A stretch of DNA of 64,000 nt from Polytrichum commune (GCA_950295325.1 OX485808.1:44228527-44292526); one strand, 5' to 3'; numbered from the stretch's first letter, positions 36,863 to 49,972 are shown. The notes: generated by a model not told the origin, from the sequence alone. Numbers and translations are program-made.

Positions 36863-36960
36863 GGTAGGTGGGTCTTAAATGATTACTTTTTCCAACTAGC
36901 CCACTTCTTCTAGGATCTGAAACACACAATTAGTACACTTAAGAAAATCCAAATCGACGC
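36863..36960 (+). repeat. Dispersed ~110-bp repeat
   Basis: TCTTAAATGATTACTTTTTC and TAGCCCACTTCTTCTAGGAT recur at about 13270-13385 and, inverted, at 39303-39416. The nature of the family is unknown. Confidence 0.65.
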
Positions 36961-38090
36961 CGTACCCAATTTCCTCATGATTTCTGAACCTCGAATATAG
37001 GAGTCTGATATAGATAAGTAACCAATTAGGTCGCTTATCTTGATATTCAATATCATGAATTTCTTTGATTACAGAAATACTGTATTCTTCCGCAGAAAAT
37101 CAAACTAATTCACAAGCCATTTTCCCTCTAATCATGAACATAATATCAAAAAGGAGTGAAATCACTTGAATTTGTGCTTGATTCGCTAACAATGTGAGAT
37201 GCATAATAAATGGATGGAATTGGAAGAAAACAAATCATCATATCGTGGTTCTGATTTTGATTCCCATGCATACGTTGATTTTTAGCCAAATTGAATAAAA
37301 AAAATTGAAAAAAATTGAAAGGTCATTGAGGGAAATCAGACTTAAATTAAAAAATCCTAAAGTTGCTATAACATGAATTGATACCATAGTTCTTGTAGAA
37401 TACTCTTTTCTACATGTTACCCAAGGAAGAAACTCAATAAATAATGGATATATCTGCATACAAGAAAAACTTGAAACCATGTTATGGTATCCTAGTTCTT
37501 TACGGGTTGAGAAGAGCGTATAAAATATGAGAGTTTGGTTCATGTGGTAAACACATGCAGCTCCCAAGTTTCTTCTTGATACAATCCAACTAGGTCCCAT
37601 TAGACTTTAACCCCGATTTAAGGGTCCATTCAGGTAAAAAGAAAAATCCCCATACCAAATTATATCATTTCCCTGCATTTTCACCCTCCTTCATGGTACA
37701 CTTAGCATGATTTAATGTGACCAACAATATTCATCATCCCCACAATAATCGTATTGGAGTCACTTGTTGGCAACCAAAGAAGGTGGCACATGACACTACA
37801 TGGCAAGTCACAATGACCACGCTAATTAATACGGCAAGCCAATTTACATAGATGAATAGATAGATTATGTGCACAAAAAATATTTAATTGTTTAGTGCAC
37901 ATTGAACATATAGTTTAGTGTGCATTTAGTGTAACATAGAAATTGGTGTGCCATGCTCATTGGAGTGGTCTACATGACTAGTCATATGCCACCCTCTTCA
38001 GTTGTCACCCAACCAATTGCAAAATGATTAGTGGGCCAAATTGAACCGTATGTTTAGTGTAATATGCCATGAAATTTTACCTCGTAATAA
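36961..38090. other. No gene recognised
   Basis: AT-rich, non-coding; the longest frame (minus, 37600-37238) has no recognisable motif and ordinary intergenic composition. Confidence 0.35.
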
Positions 38091-38320
38091 GGTACACACG
38101 CCTAGTAGAGTTGTTTATCTTAACCTAACACTTGTAGTTGAGTGGGACGTGGTTAGGTGTGGATCCAAGAGCAACCACCAAAAATACGTGTTTCAAAAAT
38201 GTTGGATTACGTGCTCTAAACACATTAACCACTTTAAACCCAATAGTCGACATAATTGAAGCCTGGAGGGGACCTATACGGCCATTAAATGAGCACAAAA
38301 ATCTTCCCTTTGTTAATGAA
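38090..38320 (+). repeat. Dispersed repeat shared with 45,190-45,420
   Basis: CAATAGTCGACATAATTGAAG and the following CCTATACGGCCATTAAATGAG correspond to CAATAGTCAACATAACTAAG and CCTATATGACCATCTAATGAG upstream of the SWIM-like frame. It is probably a decayed mobile element. Confidence 0.5.
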
Positions 38321-38631
38321 TAAGGATTTTCATATGATGTCCAAAAATCATGTATAACCTTACTAAGCCTAGGGTCTCAACTCCCTTTCTAAATGGGGAT
38401 TGTTAGCCCTATGCAATGCACTATAGCCCGTGATTTTCGCCCTTGTGCAAGCCACGATTTCCATCCATCATCCATTGGCTATTGCTTGACCTGCCCAGCA
38501 GGTGTGTCACGCCACGTGGGCATCAAGCAACGCATCTTTGCAATAATCTACAATACAAGCTTCAAAATTCCCAATTAAACCGACTTGGAAACTCCCAACT
38601 GCCCATTCATAATGGACCATACTCGGACTTA

Positions 38632-39209
38632 GGGCCACTTCACACATGAGCCAAGAGCCGTGACCTTGTAATGGTGAGGACCCTTGACTCTCATCCAAAA
38701 GCCGTACCATGGGTGTTGGGAAAGCCTTTTATGTAGTCTTGGGCCCTCAAGCATAGTGTGAAGTGAGAATGAACCATGTTGCGGGACCATTGCATATTTT
38801 GTTGGCGGAAAAAGAGGGGAGAATTTGGTTTAATATAATATGTCTCCAAGTTTATCAATCTAAGATAATTACTTGGTGGTGTTTGTCTGTCTTGGAATTT
38901 GTCTTGGAATTTGTCCTGAAATCTTACCTGCTAGAAAAAATTATTAAAAAAGTCATGGTCTCCCGGAATTTGCGTCAAGCCCACCTCTTGGAGGTGGGTC
39001 CGACGCTATTTTTGGTAGACCATGCACCCTTATCCACAACCAGCCATGTAGGACTCCATGTAGACTTTTCATCCACGAACTTTTCTTTGGGCCTTTAGGC
39101 CTTCACCTCCTAGTGTGAAGTGAACTTGGACAGTCTCCGCCTTTTCGACCAATGAGAGCTCTTACATTGCCATGGTCAAGGGCCTTCAGCCTTGTGTGTG
39201 AAGTGGCCC
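38632..39209. mobile_element. Tourist-like (PIF/Harbinger) element
   Basis: Ends GGGCCACTTCACACA (left) and, inverted, GGGCCACTTCACACA (right), flanked by TTA at 38629-38631 and 39210-39212. 578 bp, no transposase. The TIR resembles that of the 57388-58581 element (GGGGCGGTTTACAC). Confidence 0.9.
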
Positions 39210-39302
39210 TTAGTATTGTTTGTCATGTTGAGGGAGCCCTAGCATGCATGAGAAATGCATGTAATGCTTACTACTAAGTAATGTTATGTGAGGAGGGTGG
39301 CT

Positions 39303-39416
39303 ACAGCCCTAATTTGGATTTGCTAACCATCTCATATGTTGATCATGTGTTTCATATCCTAGGAGAAGTGGGCTAGTAAAAAGAAGTAACCATTTAAGAC
39401 CCATCCACCCTAAGCC
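39303..39416 (-). repeat. Dispersed ~110-bp repeat, inverted copy
   Basis: Reverse complement of the repeat seen at 13270 and 36863, sharing TAGCCCACTTCTCCTAGGAT. Confidence 0.65.
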
Positions 39417-39563
39417 TCCCTGCCGTCCTTTAAAATTCAGAAACATTACGTGTGATGTTTTACCACATAATATCACCACAATGCCTGTGCATGCACTCTA
39501 AACACATTACCCAACAGCTTGTGAAGGAATATGTTGTTCTAGGCAGGGGAGAGAGGGATTAAC

Positions 39564-39630
39564 CATATACAAGCGTACCTCTCATTCATCCACCATAAAA
39601 GTCTCGTTATAAGAGGAAGGGGGGGGATCA
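39564..39630 (+). mobile_element. MITE end fragment
   Basis: ATATACAAGCGTACCTCTCA followed by TTCATCCACCATAAAA matches the left terminus of the 58790-59004 family; no matching right terminus is found nearby. Confidence 0.5.
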
Positions 39631-39775
39631 AATAAGCTTCGGAGGACTTTCAATTGGTGAGTGAAAGTGAGATGTTTCTTACTAAGTTGACCTTTGCCTA
39701 TAGGCCCATGCAACTGAGATTCTTATGAGTATATCTCATTCGTGCGGGAAGTTGAAAGATTGGACCTTTAGATTG

Positions 39776-41028
39776 GGAGGACGTTAAGTCCCCCCCCCCC
39801 CCCCGAACTTTTCAGGGAGGTAGATTCGGGCAGAGGCAGCTGCACGTCTAGAAGGTCCGAGTTTTTTGGACCCGACCGAAAATTGTTGCCCGCCCGCCTG
39901 ACTTCAAAAAAACCATTGCCCTTGCATTCTTGAAGGCCGCTTATCCACAAATCCCATATTGAGTGCACTTCACCTTCAAGGTCCAAAATCCAAAATATAT
40001 GTTCACTTCCATTGAGTAAATAAGCAATTGACTGGGATTTCCTTTTCAAAGTGAAACTGCCAATAAAGCATGTAATTAACTTGGAAGTCAAAAATATTAC
40101 AAAACCCTCATTAGCATTGAGGTTATAATTTTTGTGACTTACCATTGAAAGGGTCTTTGTCATTCTAAAATGGAACTAAAATTAGTGATTTAAAATTAAT
40201 ATGTCAGATATTATAGTGTAGTTAATACCTTCTACTTTCACAAAGTATTCAAATGCATTTAAAGTAATTAAGTGTGATTGAATGTAACCAAGTCTAAGTA
40301 ATCATGATTAATCCTAATTAAGCCAAATTAAATCAGAAAATATGCTTACCAAATTAATTATTGATTATTGATTATATTTACTGGAGGAAATTCCAGTAAA
40401 TCATGATTAATTCCAATAAGTATATTTTATAATTTACTAGTATTAATTAATTTGGTAAGCAGAATTTCTGAATTAATTGGGATTAATTATAATTAATCAT
40501 GATTAATTAGACTTTATTACAGTCCATCGTACTTAATTAGTTTAAATGCATATGAATACTTTGTGAAAGTTGAAGGTGTTAACTACACTATAATATTTCA
40601 CATATAAATAATAAATCATTAATTTTAGTTTCATTTTAGAATGACAAAGACCCTTTCAATGGTAAGTCATAAAAATTATAACCTCAATGCTAATGAGGTT
40701 TTTGTGATATTTCTGACTTCCAAGTTAATTACATGCTTTATGGGCAGTTTCACTTTGAAAAGGAAATTCCAATGAATTGCTTATTTACTCAATGGAAGTG
40801 AACATATATTTTGAATCTTGGACCTTGAAGATGAAGTCCACTCAATGTGGGATTTGTGGATAAGTGGCCTTTAAGAATGCAAGGGCAATGGTTTTTTCAA
40901 AGTCGGGCGGGCGGGCAACAATTTTCAGTCAGGGTTCGAAAAATTTGGATTTTTTGGACGTGCAGTTGCCCCTGCCCGAATCTACCTCCCCAAAAACGTT
41001 CGTGGGGGGGGGGGACTTAATGTCCTCC
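39776..41028. mobile_element. Foldback Mutator-like element (1253-bp palindrome)
   Basis: The whole element is a near-palindrome with two arms of about 600 bp. Termini GGAGGACGTTAAGTCC and (inverted) GGAGGACATTAAGTCC are followed by C/G homopolymer runs. The flanks carry a 9-bp direct repeat, TTTAGATTG (39767-39775 and 41029-41037). A 9-bp duplication with long TIRs is characteristic of Mutator-superfamily elements. The AT-rich centre (about 40200-40600) also folds back. The frames in the arms are artefacts of the element. Confidence 0.88.
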
Positions 41029-41039
41029 TTTAGATTGGA

Positions 41040-41985
41040 GCCTCAGATAAATAAAAGTATATTCTCTCCATTCATTTCTCTGGTGGAACATGCCACATAT
41101 TTGGCACCAAATATTTGAGCAATGATTTTCTTGTCTCAATTTCATGCATGACACGTAACAAGCCACGAAGGACAAGAAATAATATACGAATCATGTTCAA
41201 GCACATTGGTTGGGGATACCGATGTGAATTGCTTTGTGAAGCCAAAGATGTGATTGGATGTTTGCGGGGGTCAATTTTCCCAAACTTGCCAAGTTGGTTA
41301 TGAACATACTAATTTTTATATCATAGCGACTAGAAATATCTTTATTTGATGCTAATATTTTTTTAAATGTAGCAGTGGATTTTTCAAGCTCTATTGGTTT
41401 TTCCAAATTATAATTTTAGCTTGCTATAAAGGATTCAATTGATTCATTAATCTTATTATGAATCAATTAACCTTATTATGATAAATAAGTAGGGATTATG
41501 AAAAAATGATTTGACTGGGTGGAAAATTTTAGAATGAATATTAGCTTAGCATGTTAAATACAAAAATAACAAGCATCAAATAGTCATTAGTGAATTCTTA
41601 GGATTAACTAGGCTAAAGTCCAAGAAAGAAAAAGATGAAGATGTGGTTTTTGATTATTCGAAGCATCCGAGGTGATTATGTGCTAAAAATATCAAACAAA
41701 TGAAGCCCAACGAAGTTAACTAATGCAAGGCTCTTTTGACTTTGCAAATTCGCCTCGACGATATGAAATTCCATTTTGATAAGTATTTTTCGACACTATT
41801 AGGTCAATAATGAATGAAGTTATTATATAAAAGTTGAACGGTGGCTAGAGTCTCTAGAAGGATATTTAAGGCAAATGAAAGCTTTAAAGGCAAAAACTAA
41901 GGATAGCTTTACTCCACTGCTTAAAGCAACCTTTTATAAAGGAAGGATTCCAACTTCATTCCATCATATCACGCTTCTCTTCATG
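41040..41985. other. No gene recognised
   Basis: AT-rich non-coding sequence between the foldback element and a GC-richer island. Confidence 0.3.
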
Positions 41986-41989
41986 AGGA

Positions 41990-42970
41990 ATGCCCGCAAC
42001 ATCATGAGCATAACAAGGACTCTTAAGTCACACCCGGGACTTGTGATGTCATAAGTGAGAGGGTCCAAGTGATCCTAGTGTAGGTGAGGGCCCCGAGCAT
42101 TGAGAACGCCTCCCACCCACGGAGACTAGGAATCAAAAGGGTAAGGCTATAAGCATTGGCTAGCTTATGGCGTCCAGATTCTAGAATACTCAAAAACTCC
42201 CCAATCGGAGGTGTGAGCTAGGAGATATGGCAATTTGAGTGGGGCAATGCCTAGGGACAACGCCTAGCACTCCAAGGGGCATTGTAAGTGGGACAGCAAT
42301 GACCTAAGAGTGCCCCCTAAGTCTGCCGAGGTTATAACAGCCATAACCCCCGCAATACTTGTCCAATTGGGGCAAGCGAGGAGTCCATCGGCATCTACGC
42401 AAAGATGTCGATGAACTCATTGCTCGATAGAGTTAAAGATTGGACAACAGAGTTGTGAAGGTTTGAAGTTGTTGAGGGGCTCTAGCCCCAATAGCTAAGG
42501 AAAAACGTCTACCTAGCCCCAACTTTTAGGAGAAAAACAAAAGGTTACTTGACGGTGGGTCAGGGGCCCTGCCCAAAGTCCTAGACACTTATATGGAAGG
42601 TATCTTTGTTGCCCGACCCCGCCCACTATAAGACAACATGGCCTCCACTGGCATTGGCCCAATGTGGGGGCAAAGTTGTCAAGTATGCTTCGGGTTGTTG
42701 TAATGTTGCTATGGCAACGCGATGATCAACTCAAGATTACACTTTCATTAATGAAAGTCTGCACCTAACCATTGGCTACCTACTAAGGGGAGAGTCCCGG
42801 ATACATGTGTAAGAGGATTTGATAACCAAGTTATTAGCTTGGAGGTTGGTATAGGAAGCTAACCATGTGCATGTGTGGGATGTTCAAGGTTAGCGCACGT
42901 GATACCTGCTAGAGTTGCAAAACGGTGAAGATAAGTTAAGGGGCGCTAGCAAGGGTTGCGACAAATTATC
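41990..42970. other. GC-richer, ORF-free island of unknown nature
   Basis: By eye this kilobase is close to 50% GC, against AT-rich flanks, and has no open frame of 60 codons with an ATG on either strand. It contains stable-looking hairpins, for example GGTAT...GCTAACC/GGTTAGC...ATACC at about 42847-42906 and GCTATAAGC/GCTTATGGC at about 42147-42172. It could be a retrotransposon LTR, organelle-derived DNA or a structured non-coding transcript; I do not recognise it. Confidence 0.4.
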
Positions 42971-45190
42971 AGTTAAATTTCTTTGCCTTGTAGCATTGAT
43001 TTTGGATCTCTGGAAATTTGGACTCCTCTACCTCTATATTATTTTTTCTTCAACTTTAGTTTCAATCTCCTTTGACTTCCTTCACCTTTGATCAACCCCA
43101 TTTTTTATCCAAAGACCTATGATTTAATCTTCTTTAGTAATTTTAGTGTTAGCACTTCTTGAGAGGGTGTTAAATATTTTGTAAGTTTATAATTATTTTT
43201 CATTTATTATATTAAAATTGTACTTTAACTCGTCTTCCTTAGGTAAATAACTAGGTTTTTTTGGAGTATTTCATTTGTGAATGATCTTGAGTAGATAAGG
43301 ACAATTGACTTCCAAATTTTATCACGACTTCTTCAAAATCACAATGCCCACATGTCTTATATGTGTAAATAATTCTTGAAGATTTTTTTCTAATAAAACT
43401 AATCTTATAGAAATTTGAAATTCTGTCAAAAATTTATAAAATGTTTATGTGAGACAACATTTGTTTTAGTTTAACCAACTTTGTAGATTTACCACATTTA
43501 GTTATAGTTTTTATTTTCTACAAGTTTTATATTTCATGATAGATATTAAAGTTTTATTTTTATTCTGATAAGTTTCATTTTATTTTAAAATTAATTTATA
43601 AAGCTATAGATGTTTCCATAACACAGCTCACAAAACTGTTTTTTTAGGACAATGTATGTTTTATAAATAATTATATTAGAGGATAGGATTTAGGATGTAT
43701 AATTCTAATTAAATTCTATTAGAAGGATCTAAGTTGCTTACTCCACGGCAACTAAACTTGAGTTTGACTAATTAGGTGTTTAGTAAGACTATCTAAATCT
43801 ATTTTTCACACACTTGCACACAATATCTAAGTAACTCGCATAAAAATATAAAGAAAAGCAAAAAATCATTTGATATTATACTACATATTTTTTATCATAT
43901 TTTCATGGTGGCTTGCCACACTACTTTATGTGTAGCCTCCCAATAATGGTTGGACCTAGGGTGCACCCTAAACTCTCTAAACTTTTTCCAAACCGTATTC
44001 GGAACCAAAGACCTTAAGAAAGAAAATCAAAATGTGGAGTTGTTCCATGCTATAATCATGGAACAAAGGAGAGGAGAGCAACAATAACCCAAGAGTCTAT
44101 TACACAAAGACAAATCACGAGTGTTGAGGACAGAATCTCCAAAGACTCTCCTTCATGGTATTATAAGAGCAATTCTTAGTTTTTCTTAAACTTAAAAAAG
44201 AGGAAGAAGGCCAAGGCAGGAATGAAGTTATCATTAATAAGACTAAGGAAAGAGGAGTGGGCACAAATCCAAGGTGGCAGTTTTGCAAAGCTTAAAACCT
44301 CCGTTTTTTTTTTAAAATCAGAGATGAAAACGGACACTTTTAACGAATCAAAGAGGGACCAACCTTGAAACCCAGCTCCTTGAAGTTGAAGTTGGGCACA
44401 TATCAAGGTCAACATCATTTGACCTTGGCTTACCAATCTCCATTCCTAGACCATCGTTTGGAACGTGGGGTGTCCACTCGAGAAGGCGGATGACGTTGAC
44501 ACCATCATGTAAGCGTTGGGATCCTAAAATATGGGTGGGTGTAGTTTAAGTTAGTTGCTTGCAGTGCACGGGAGCCCAAAAAGCGAACAACGTTTCCAAA
44601 TGCAGGCTAGCTAGAAATTGCCACTCGTCCTTCTCCGTATACCGCCACTCTTATTAAACTCCTCCTCACTTCCATATTCCCGGCAACTTCATTTGTTTCC
44701 TGCATTCTTTTATTGCAAAAATCTCCCTTTGCAATCAAAGAGGAGGGAGACTAGCCCCCATGATGAGGACTACAAGTTACATCCAACTACTCCGATGAAT
44801 GTGCCAAACATCCCTTAACATAACATTATTCAGTTGTTATCAGTCGTTTTATACTAATAACATCTAGTGACAATGCTTCGCCATAACATTATTCAGCTGA
44901 GTGGACTAGGTTGGGTGGGAGCCATGAATACATCATGCAAGGTGCTAGACTTATATCTTATGAATGTCATTAATTATTATTAAAATGAAATGGCTAATAG
45001 TAACCTAATTATATTATGACCCAAGTTTATTAAGTTGAATTTCAAGTAACAATGTTGGTAAGAGAAGAATCATGGTATAGTTTCCAAATAATATCCGACC
45101 CACAGTTGACCCCGCCCACCCTCCATACTCAATTGGATAATGTTATGAAGGTGTATGCATGAGTTATTCAATTAGTATTTCATTTTTCTT
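42971..45190. other. No gene recognised
   Basis: Strongly AT-rich to about 43900, then mixed sequence. Phrases at about 44818-44900 (CATAACATTATTCAGTTG) recur near 55503, suggesting another decayed repeat family. Confidence 0.35.
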
Positions 45191-45407
45191 TATCTTCTAA
45201 GGTAGACATGTCTACTACGGTTACTTATCTTAATCGGACACCTATATTTGAGTGGTATGCATTTTGGTGCAATTTCAAGAATGGATATCAAAAAGACATG
45301 TCTTTAAAAGAGATTAGGGTTGGTGCTCAAATATGATAAGCATTCTAGATACAATAGTCAACATAACTAAGGGGGAAACCTATATGACCATCTAATGAGC
45401 AAGAGAA

Positions 45408-45959
45408 TTGATCTACGTGGCTTTGGGAAAGAAAGGGAAATGGATGTCATGCAAACATCTATACTATGTGTTCAAATTTCTATACAAGTTGGATTACGAC
45501 AACGACAACGACAAGTTCATCTATGCTCCAACATATACCTACAACGAGGTTATACGATTATATGAGACCCTATGCTTTATCACACATAGTTCCTACGTTT
45601 TCGCCAATGACTTCCCCGAGAAACATCCCTTAATTACATTCTCATATCTAAGTTTCATCCAATTCAAACACCCACCCCACCACCCAGTACTCCGAGACAA
45701 CTTGGCACAATCCAAATGCATACATTGCATAACACAAGGACAAAGGGGAGAATACAACACTTACAACATATGCCACAATGAGGAAGAAATGCCAACGAGT
45801 TACACTACAAACATACGTGATCATGATTTCATGTATCTATACAAGGTTGATTACATGATGACGAACATCTTCATGTATGCAACCGTAACTTCAAACTACA
45901 ACAAGGTCATGCGCATCATACATGCGTCATATAGAGTTGCAATTATTGTTGACCACTGA
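45408..45959 (+). pseudogene. SWIM-zinc-finger-like fragment
   Basis: An open frame of 183 residues, long for this AT-rich region. KWMSCKHLYYVFKFLYKLDY followed by APTYTYNEVIRLYE resembles the second half (CxH plus helix) of a SWIM zinc finger. A related pattern recurs at the end of the frame (RDHDFMYLYKVDY ... ATVTSNYNKVMRIIH). The first cysteine pair of a SWIM motif is not present, and upstream DNA is a dispersed repeat (copy at 38090-38320). It is probably a fragment of a repetitive gene or mobile element rather than a working gene. Confidence 0.4.
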
Positions 45960-48900
45960 CAATCAATAATATATAATCATGATGTAATGTTAGTGCATTG
46001 TTGATATATAGATTTTATGCACTTTCCAAATACGTATGTAATTGTAAATATGTGCCCAGTGCCCACTTACTAACATTCAAGCTACACTAATATATTAAGG
46101 TTTATTTCTAGATCTACAAGTGCGGTTTCATTACATGGTAATAGATCACTTGACAAGATGTAAAGCATGAATTCCATGGTTTTAAGTTTCATTTCCTGAA
46201 TGTCAAATGTCCCCTTGCATTCCATATATAGCCAAAACATGAGTCAAATTTCATGGAAGGTAGTCCTAAAATATATATTTATATCTTATGTTATTGCTCA
46301 CTGCTCACATGTTACTGCTCACAGATCATCACTCACATGTTAGCTTCCCTTTGGATAATACTAACAATTTGAGTAGTGCACACGCAACAACAACACCGAA
46401 CTGTGAAATATCCAATTAAGCTAAGATGCTCATCATAAATTTTAAAACTTTCATGTCTTTAAATTTTTGTGATCGAACTGGGATTGTGAACAAGATTGGA
46501 AACTCGTGTTGAACTCTTTGCAAGCAGTGGGAGAGTATTCACGTTATCACATAAATGTGACAATCTTTTTGGATAAAATTGGGTGATATGTGCAATTAGG
46601 TTGACTTTGCAAATAGGGTGCATTATCACCCATGCAAATTACCTTGAGTCAAATTCAGATCGCGAAAACTTGCAACTTGTTTATTCCGGTTCCAAAAGCA
46701 AATGTACTGCAACTGTAAATCGTGATAGATTCTTGTTTCAAATTTCAATTTCAATATTAAGGTACATAAGTTGACTATTCAAACCCCAATAAAGACTTAG
46801 ACGAATTGCGGTTTAAGTCTTTGGATTGAGTTTCCTAATTGGACAACTATACTTGTGTTGTGTGTGGTTGGTTGTGGATCTTTAGAACATAAAAAACACG
46901 CGGTAAAAGAGATTGACTGCATGCTCAATGTTTGTTCACAATTAGGATAAAGGGTGTTAATTCTAACCTTCTATGTTCCTATGCACGGTTCCTAATCCCG
47001 TAATTGGAGGATATTTTAACCCATCTAAATGCCTTTGGCACAAAGCATGGGCAAACTGGGTGAAAAACGGGACATGTTTGAGAGAATACAGGGTTGGTTA
47101 TGGACTAAATTAAGATTGGATTTGGACAAGTGTACGGACGTAGTCAAGGGAGTGTAACTTGTGGGTACCTTATATATTTTATTAAGATCCCATATGCAAG
47201 AGTTTCAAGGGTTCAATTTTATTTTTTTATTGGGTTGAGTGTTGATTTTAGTACAACCCAGTAGTTTAGGCAAAAGGATGGGGACAGTTTTGGGTGTAAG
47301 TGGGTTCATTTTGGATGAAGAACGGAGATAGTTTGGCAATTGTCGGGATGAATTTGGGAATTGTCTGAATGAAAAAGGTGTGTTGGGAGTATTTAGGAAG
47401 CTAGGGGTATGTAACTTCAAAAGTTTATAATATGTTTATATGATGTGGAATTTCATTTATTTTTGTTTTTACCATGTATCAGCCACTACGCTAATCCAAT
47501 TATGCATACCAATAATACAAATGGAATCCCAAAATAGGCTAAATTAACCAAAGGGTTGTAGGCTTAACAAACAACATAAGTGGAAGAAATAAATGCATGG
47601 ATTAAACTTCGTGCCCACATGGTTCAATTGTTTGCAATATCAAGTATGTGTCGCATAATCATTTGCAAACACTAGGACAAAGCCAATAAGTTAACAAAAT
47701 CAAATATCTTTCTCTCATGTTGATCCATGATGCTCTTCTATGAATAGGATACAAAAGGTGACTTGAAGCTAAAAAATTTGAAGCCAATTGTAAGAAGTTC
47801 AATAGATATAGTTGGGGTTGTCATTGTAAGGTGTACCTAGAATATATATTTGTCCCTCGGTATGCGCCATTTTCACTTTACACTATGACTTAACCCCTAA
47901 AGGTTAAAGTGAAATTGTCTTGAAACAATTCACTTAAAACATTCCAATCCAATCCAAGACATTATTAGAGAAAATATGCACCTCTTTTGATAAATTTGAC
48001 CATACGAATGACAACTTGTGTAGTAGTTACAACTATTCACACAAAGTTTTAGATGTCTTTGTTCTCAAAATCAAAAAATGATAATGTAAATGTGTACGCT
48101 AGTATTGTCAAGCAACAATGATTGCTTGAAGAAATTGTCCGCCTCAACCTTTACGGGTTTAGGACCATGACCATGCAAAAATTATGTTTATTTTCCCACG
48201 GTACAACCTTTGGATGAGTTTCAAGGCCCTTAGAATTGAAATGGTCACGGGCATTGGCCCATGTGAAAAGTAACCGTCGTATCTTACTTGAGTTTTTGTT
48301 CCAAAACTTGTGTGTTATTTAGACTAAGCCCCCAAGTTCGGTCGAATTCTTTCAAGTTTCATAGTGAATGTAGTGGGGAATGGAACATAACATTCCCAAT
48401 TCTCAAAAGGAGAGAATATCCAATACCTTCATGTAAATATTGTGTTTCCCGTCACATGGATGGAATAACTTATGGTTGGTTGCCAATTCAATCCGATTTA
48501 ACTTCTAAAGGTCAAATTGAGGTCTTCTCAAAATCGTTTAACACAATTTAGTCCAATTCAACAACTTATTAAAGAACACATGCATCTCTTCTGATAGATT
48601 AGACCATGCGGGTAGCATCCTTGTATGGCTAGGATTGTTCAAACAAATTTGCAGTCATTCACATGTCCAAAAAATTATAACCTAAAGTGTGTACATTGGA
48701 GTCAATAGACTAATTAGGGGTCTTTGGCCCTAATTTAGGGAGAGAGGAAATTATTGTAAGCGTACATGTATTTGCAAATCAACAGATCCATGATCTCAGG
48801 ACCAACTGACATAAACACATAATAAACACACTACTTGCCCACCGTACAACCCGTTATTTTACCCTAATTAACGTTGTCAAATACAATAGTCGCACACCTA

Positions 48901-49555
48901 AGAACATGATACGCTCGTGGCTACTCTTGTGCACATGCTACTTACCACGATGTCAATGCTTAGCTAGACTAAGACCAATTATCCTATGCTTGATGCGAGC
49001 CCCTCCTACATCCAAACCACCTTTCACACCAAGCCCTCACATTTAAGGTACAAATATCATAAATCATGTATTGTACTGATAGATTTCCCATGGAAACCAT
49101 CACACATAAAATTAGACAAATATGTCATTTCAACCCACTCCTATCCCAAATAGATTGGGAAGTACTACTGCCCATTATCATTACTGCAAGAATAAGAAGA
49201 ACAATACATACCCCCACCACCAAAAGCCTCCAAGACCTCCACGTTCATGTCTCTTAAATCCACAAATTCATGGAAAACTTCTCACAAATTTCACTTAAAT
49301 ATCTAACTCGCGTTATTCTAAACAAAAGAAGACTAGAAAAGAAGTAGGCGTCAATCCCATTCAACTAAACCACCACCAATATCAACACCAATACGTGATA
49401 TGTTCTTTTAGAACTAACACTAACTTATAACCCCCCTATGAAAATAGGTACTAAGTTGCATGCTTCCCCTTGCCCATACAAGCAAGGGTAAGTTGTGGTG
49501 AACGGACATCGTACATTAGTGTAAAAACATTGACACTCCTTTTTATTTATTTGTC
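45960..49555. other. No gene recognised; diverged direct repeats inside
   Basis: AT-rich. Two ~200-bp segments at about 47880-48080 and 48490-48700 are diverged direct copies (for example AATCCAATCCAAGACATTATTAGAGAAAA against AGTCCAATTCAACAACTTATTAAAGAACA, each split here only for comparison). No gene is recognised. Confidence 0.35.
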
Positions 49556-49559
49556 TTTT

Positions 49560-49972
49560 TATACATACATAGCTCTCATTCATCCAACATAAAAACTTGA
49601 CCCTTATAGGTTTGTTACCAATTCATCTCAAATGATCTCAAGTAGACTGATTCCAATCAATGAATAGGAGAACGAACCACTAGTTACAAATGAACCGGTT
49701 GAGTTTGAGATATACATGGTTAAAGTCCAAGATTTCAAGATTCATTTTAGAGGATTCTATGGAATGTACTTCAAGTTGGTAAAGGAAAAACCTAAAGATC
49801 ACAACATGTAACCGGTTGCACTTGGAAACACTAGAATGTAGACTGATTATCCCCAAAAGCCTCTCGGACGTTGATTCCAGTGTCAAATCAACTAAAAAAA
49901 AGCAACATCCGGGCTACATACGATGTCATGGCTTTTATGTTGGATGAATGCATGAGAGGTATGATTGTATAC
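49560..49972. mobile_element. MITE with a nested second repeat
   Basis: Termini TCTCATTCATCCAACATAAA (left) and TTTATGTTGGATGAATG (right) are inverted copies of each other and match the 58790-59004 element. The interior carries, in minus orientation, a ~210-bp 'CCGGTT' family copy (about 49675-49885) that is absent from the shorter copy, so one element inserted into another. Confidence 0.75.

Noticed and set aside
40864-41118. Frames in the arms of the foldback element (also minus 40163-39768)
   Set aside because: They are mirror images of each other across the palindrome and resemble no transposase; chance frames.
41990-42970. Group I or group II intron
   Set aside because: No convincing P/Q/R/S elements or domain V hairpin could be drawn; left as unknown.
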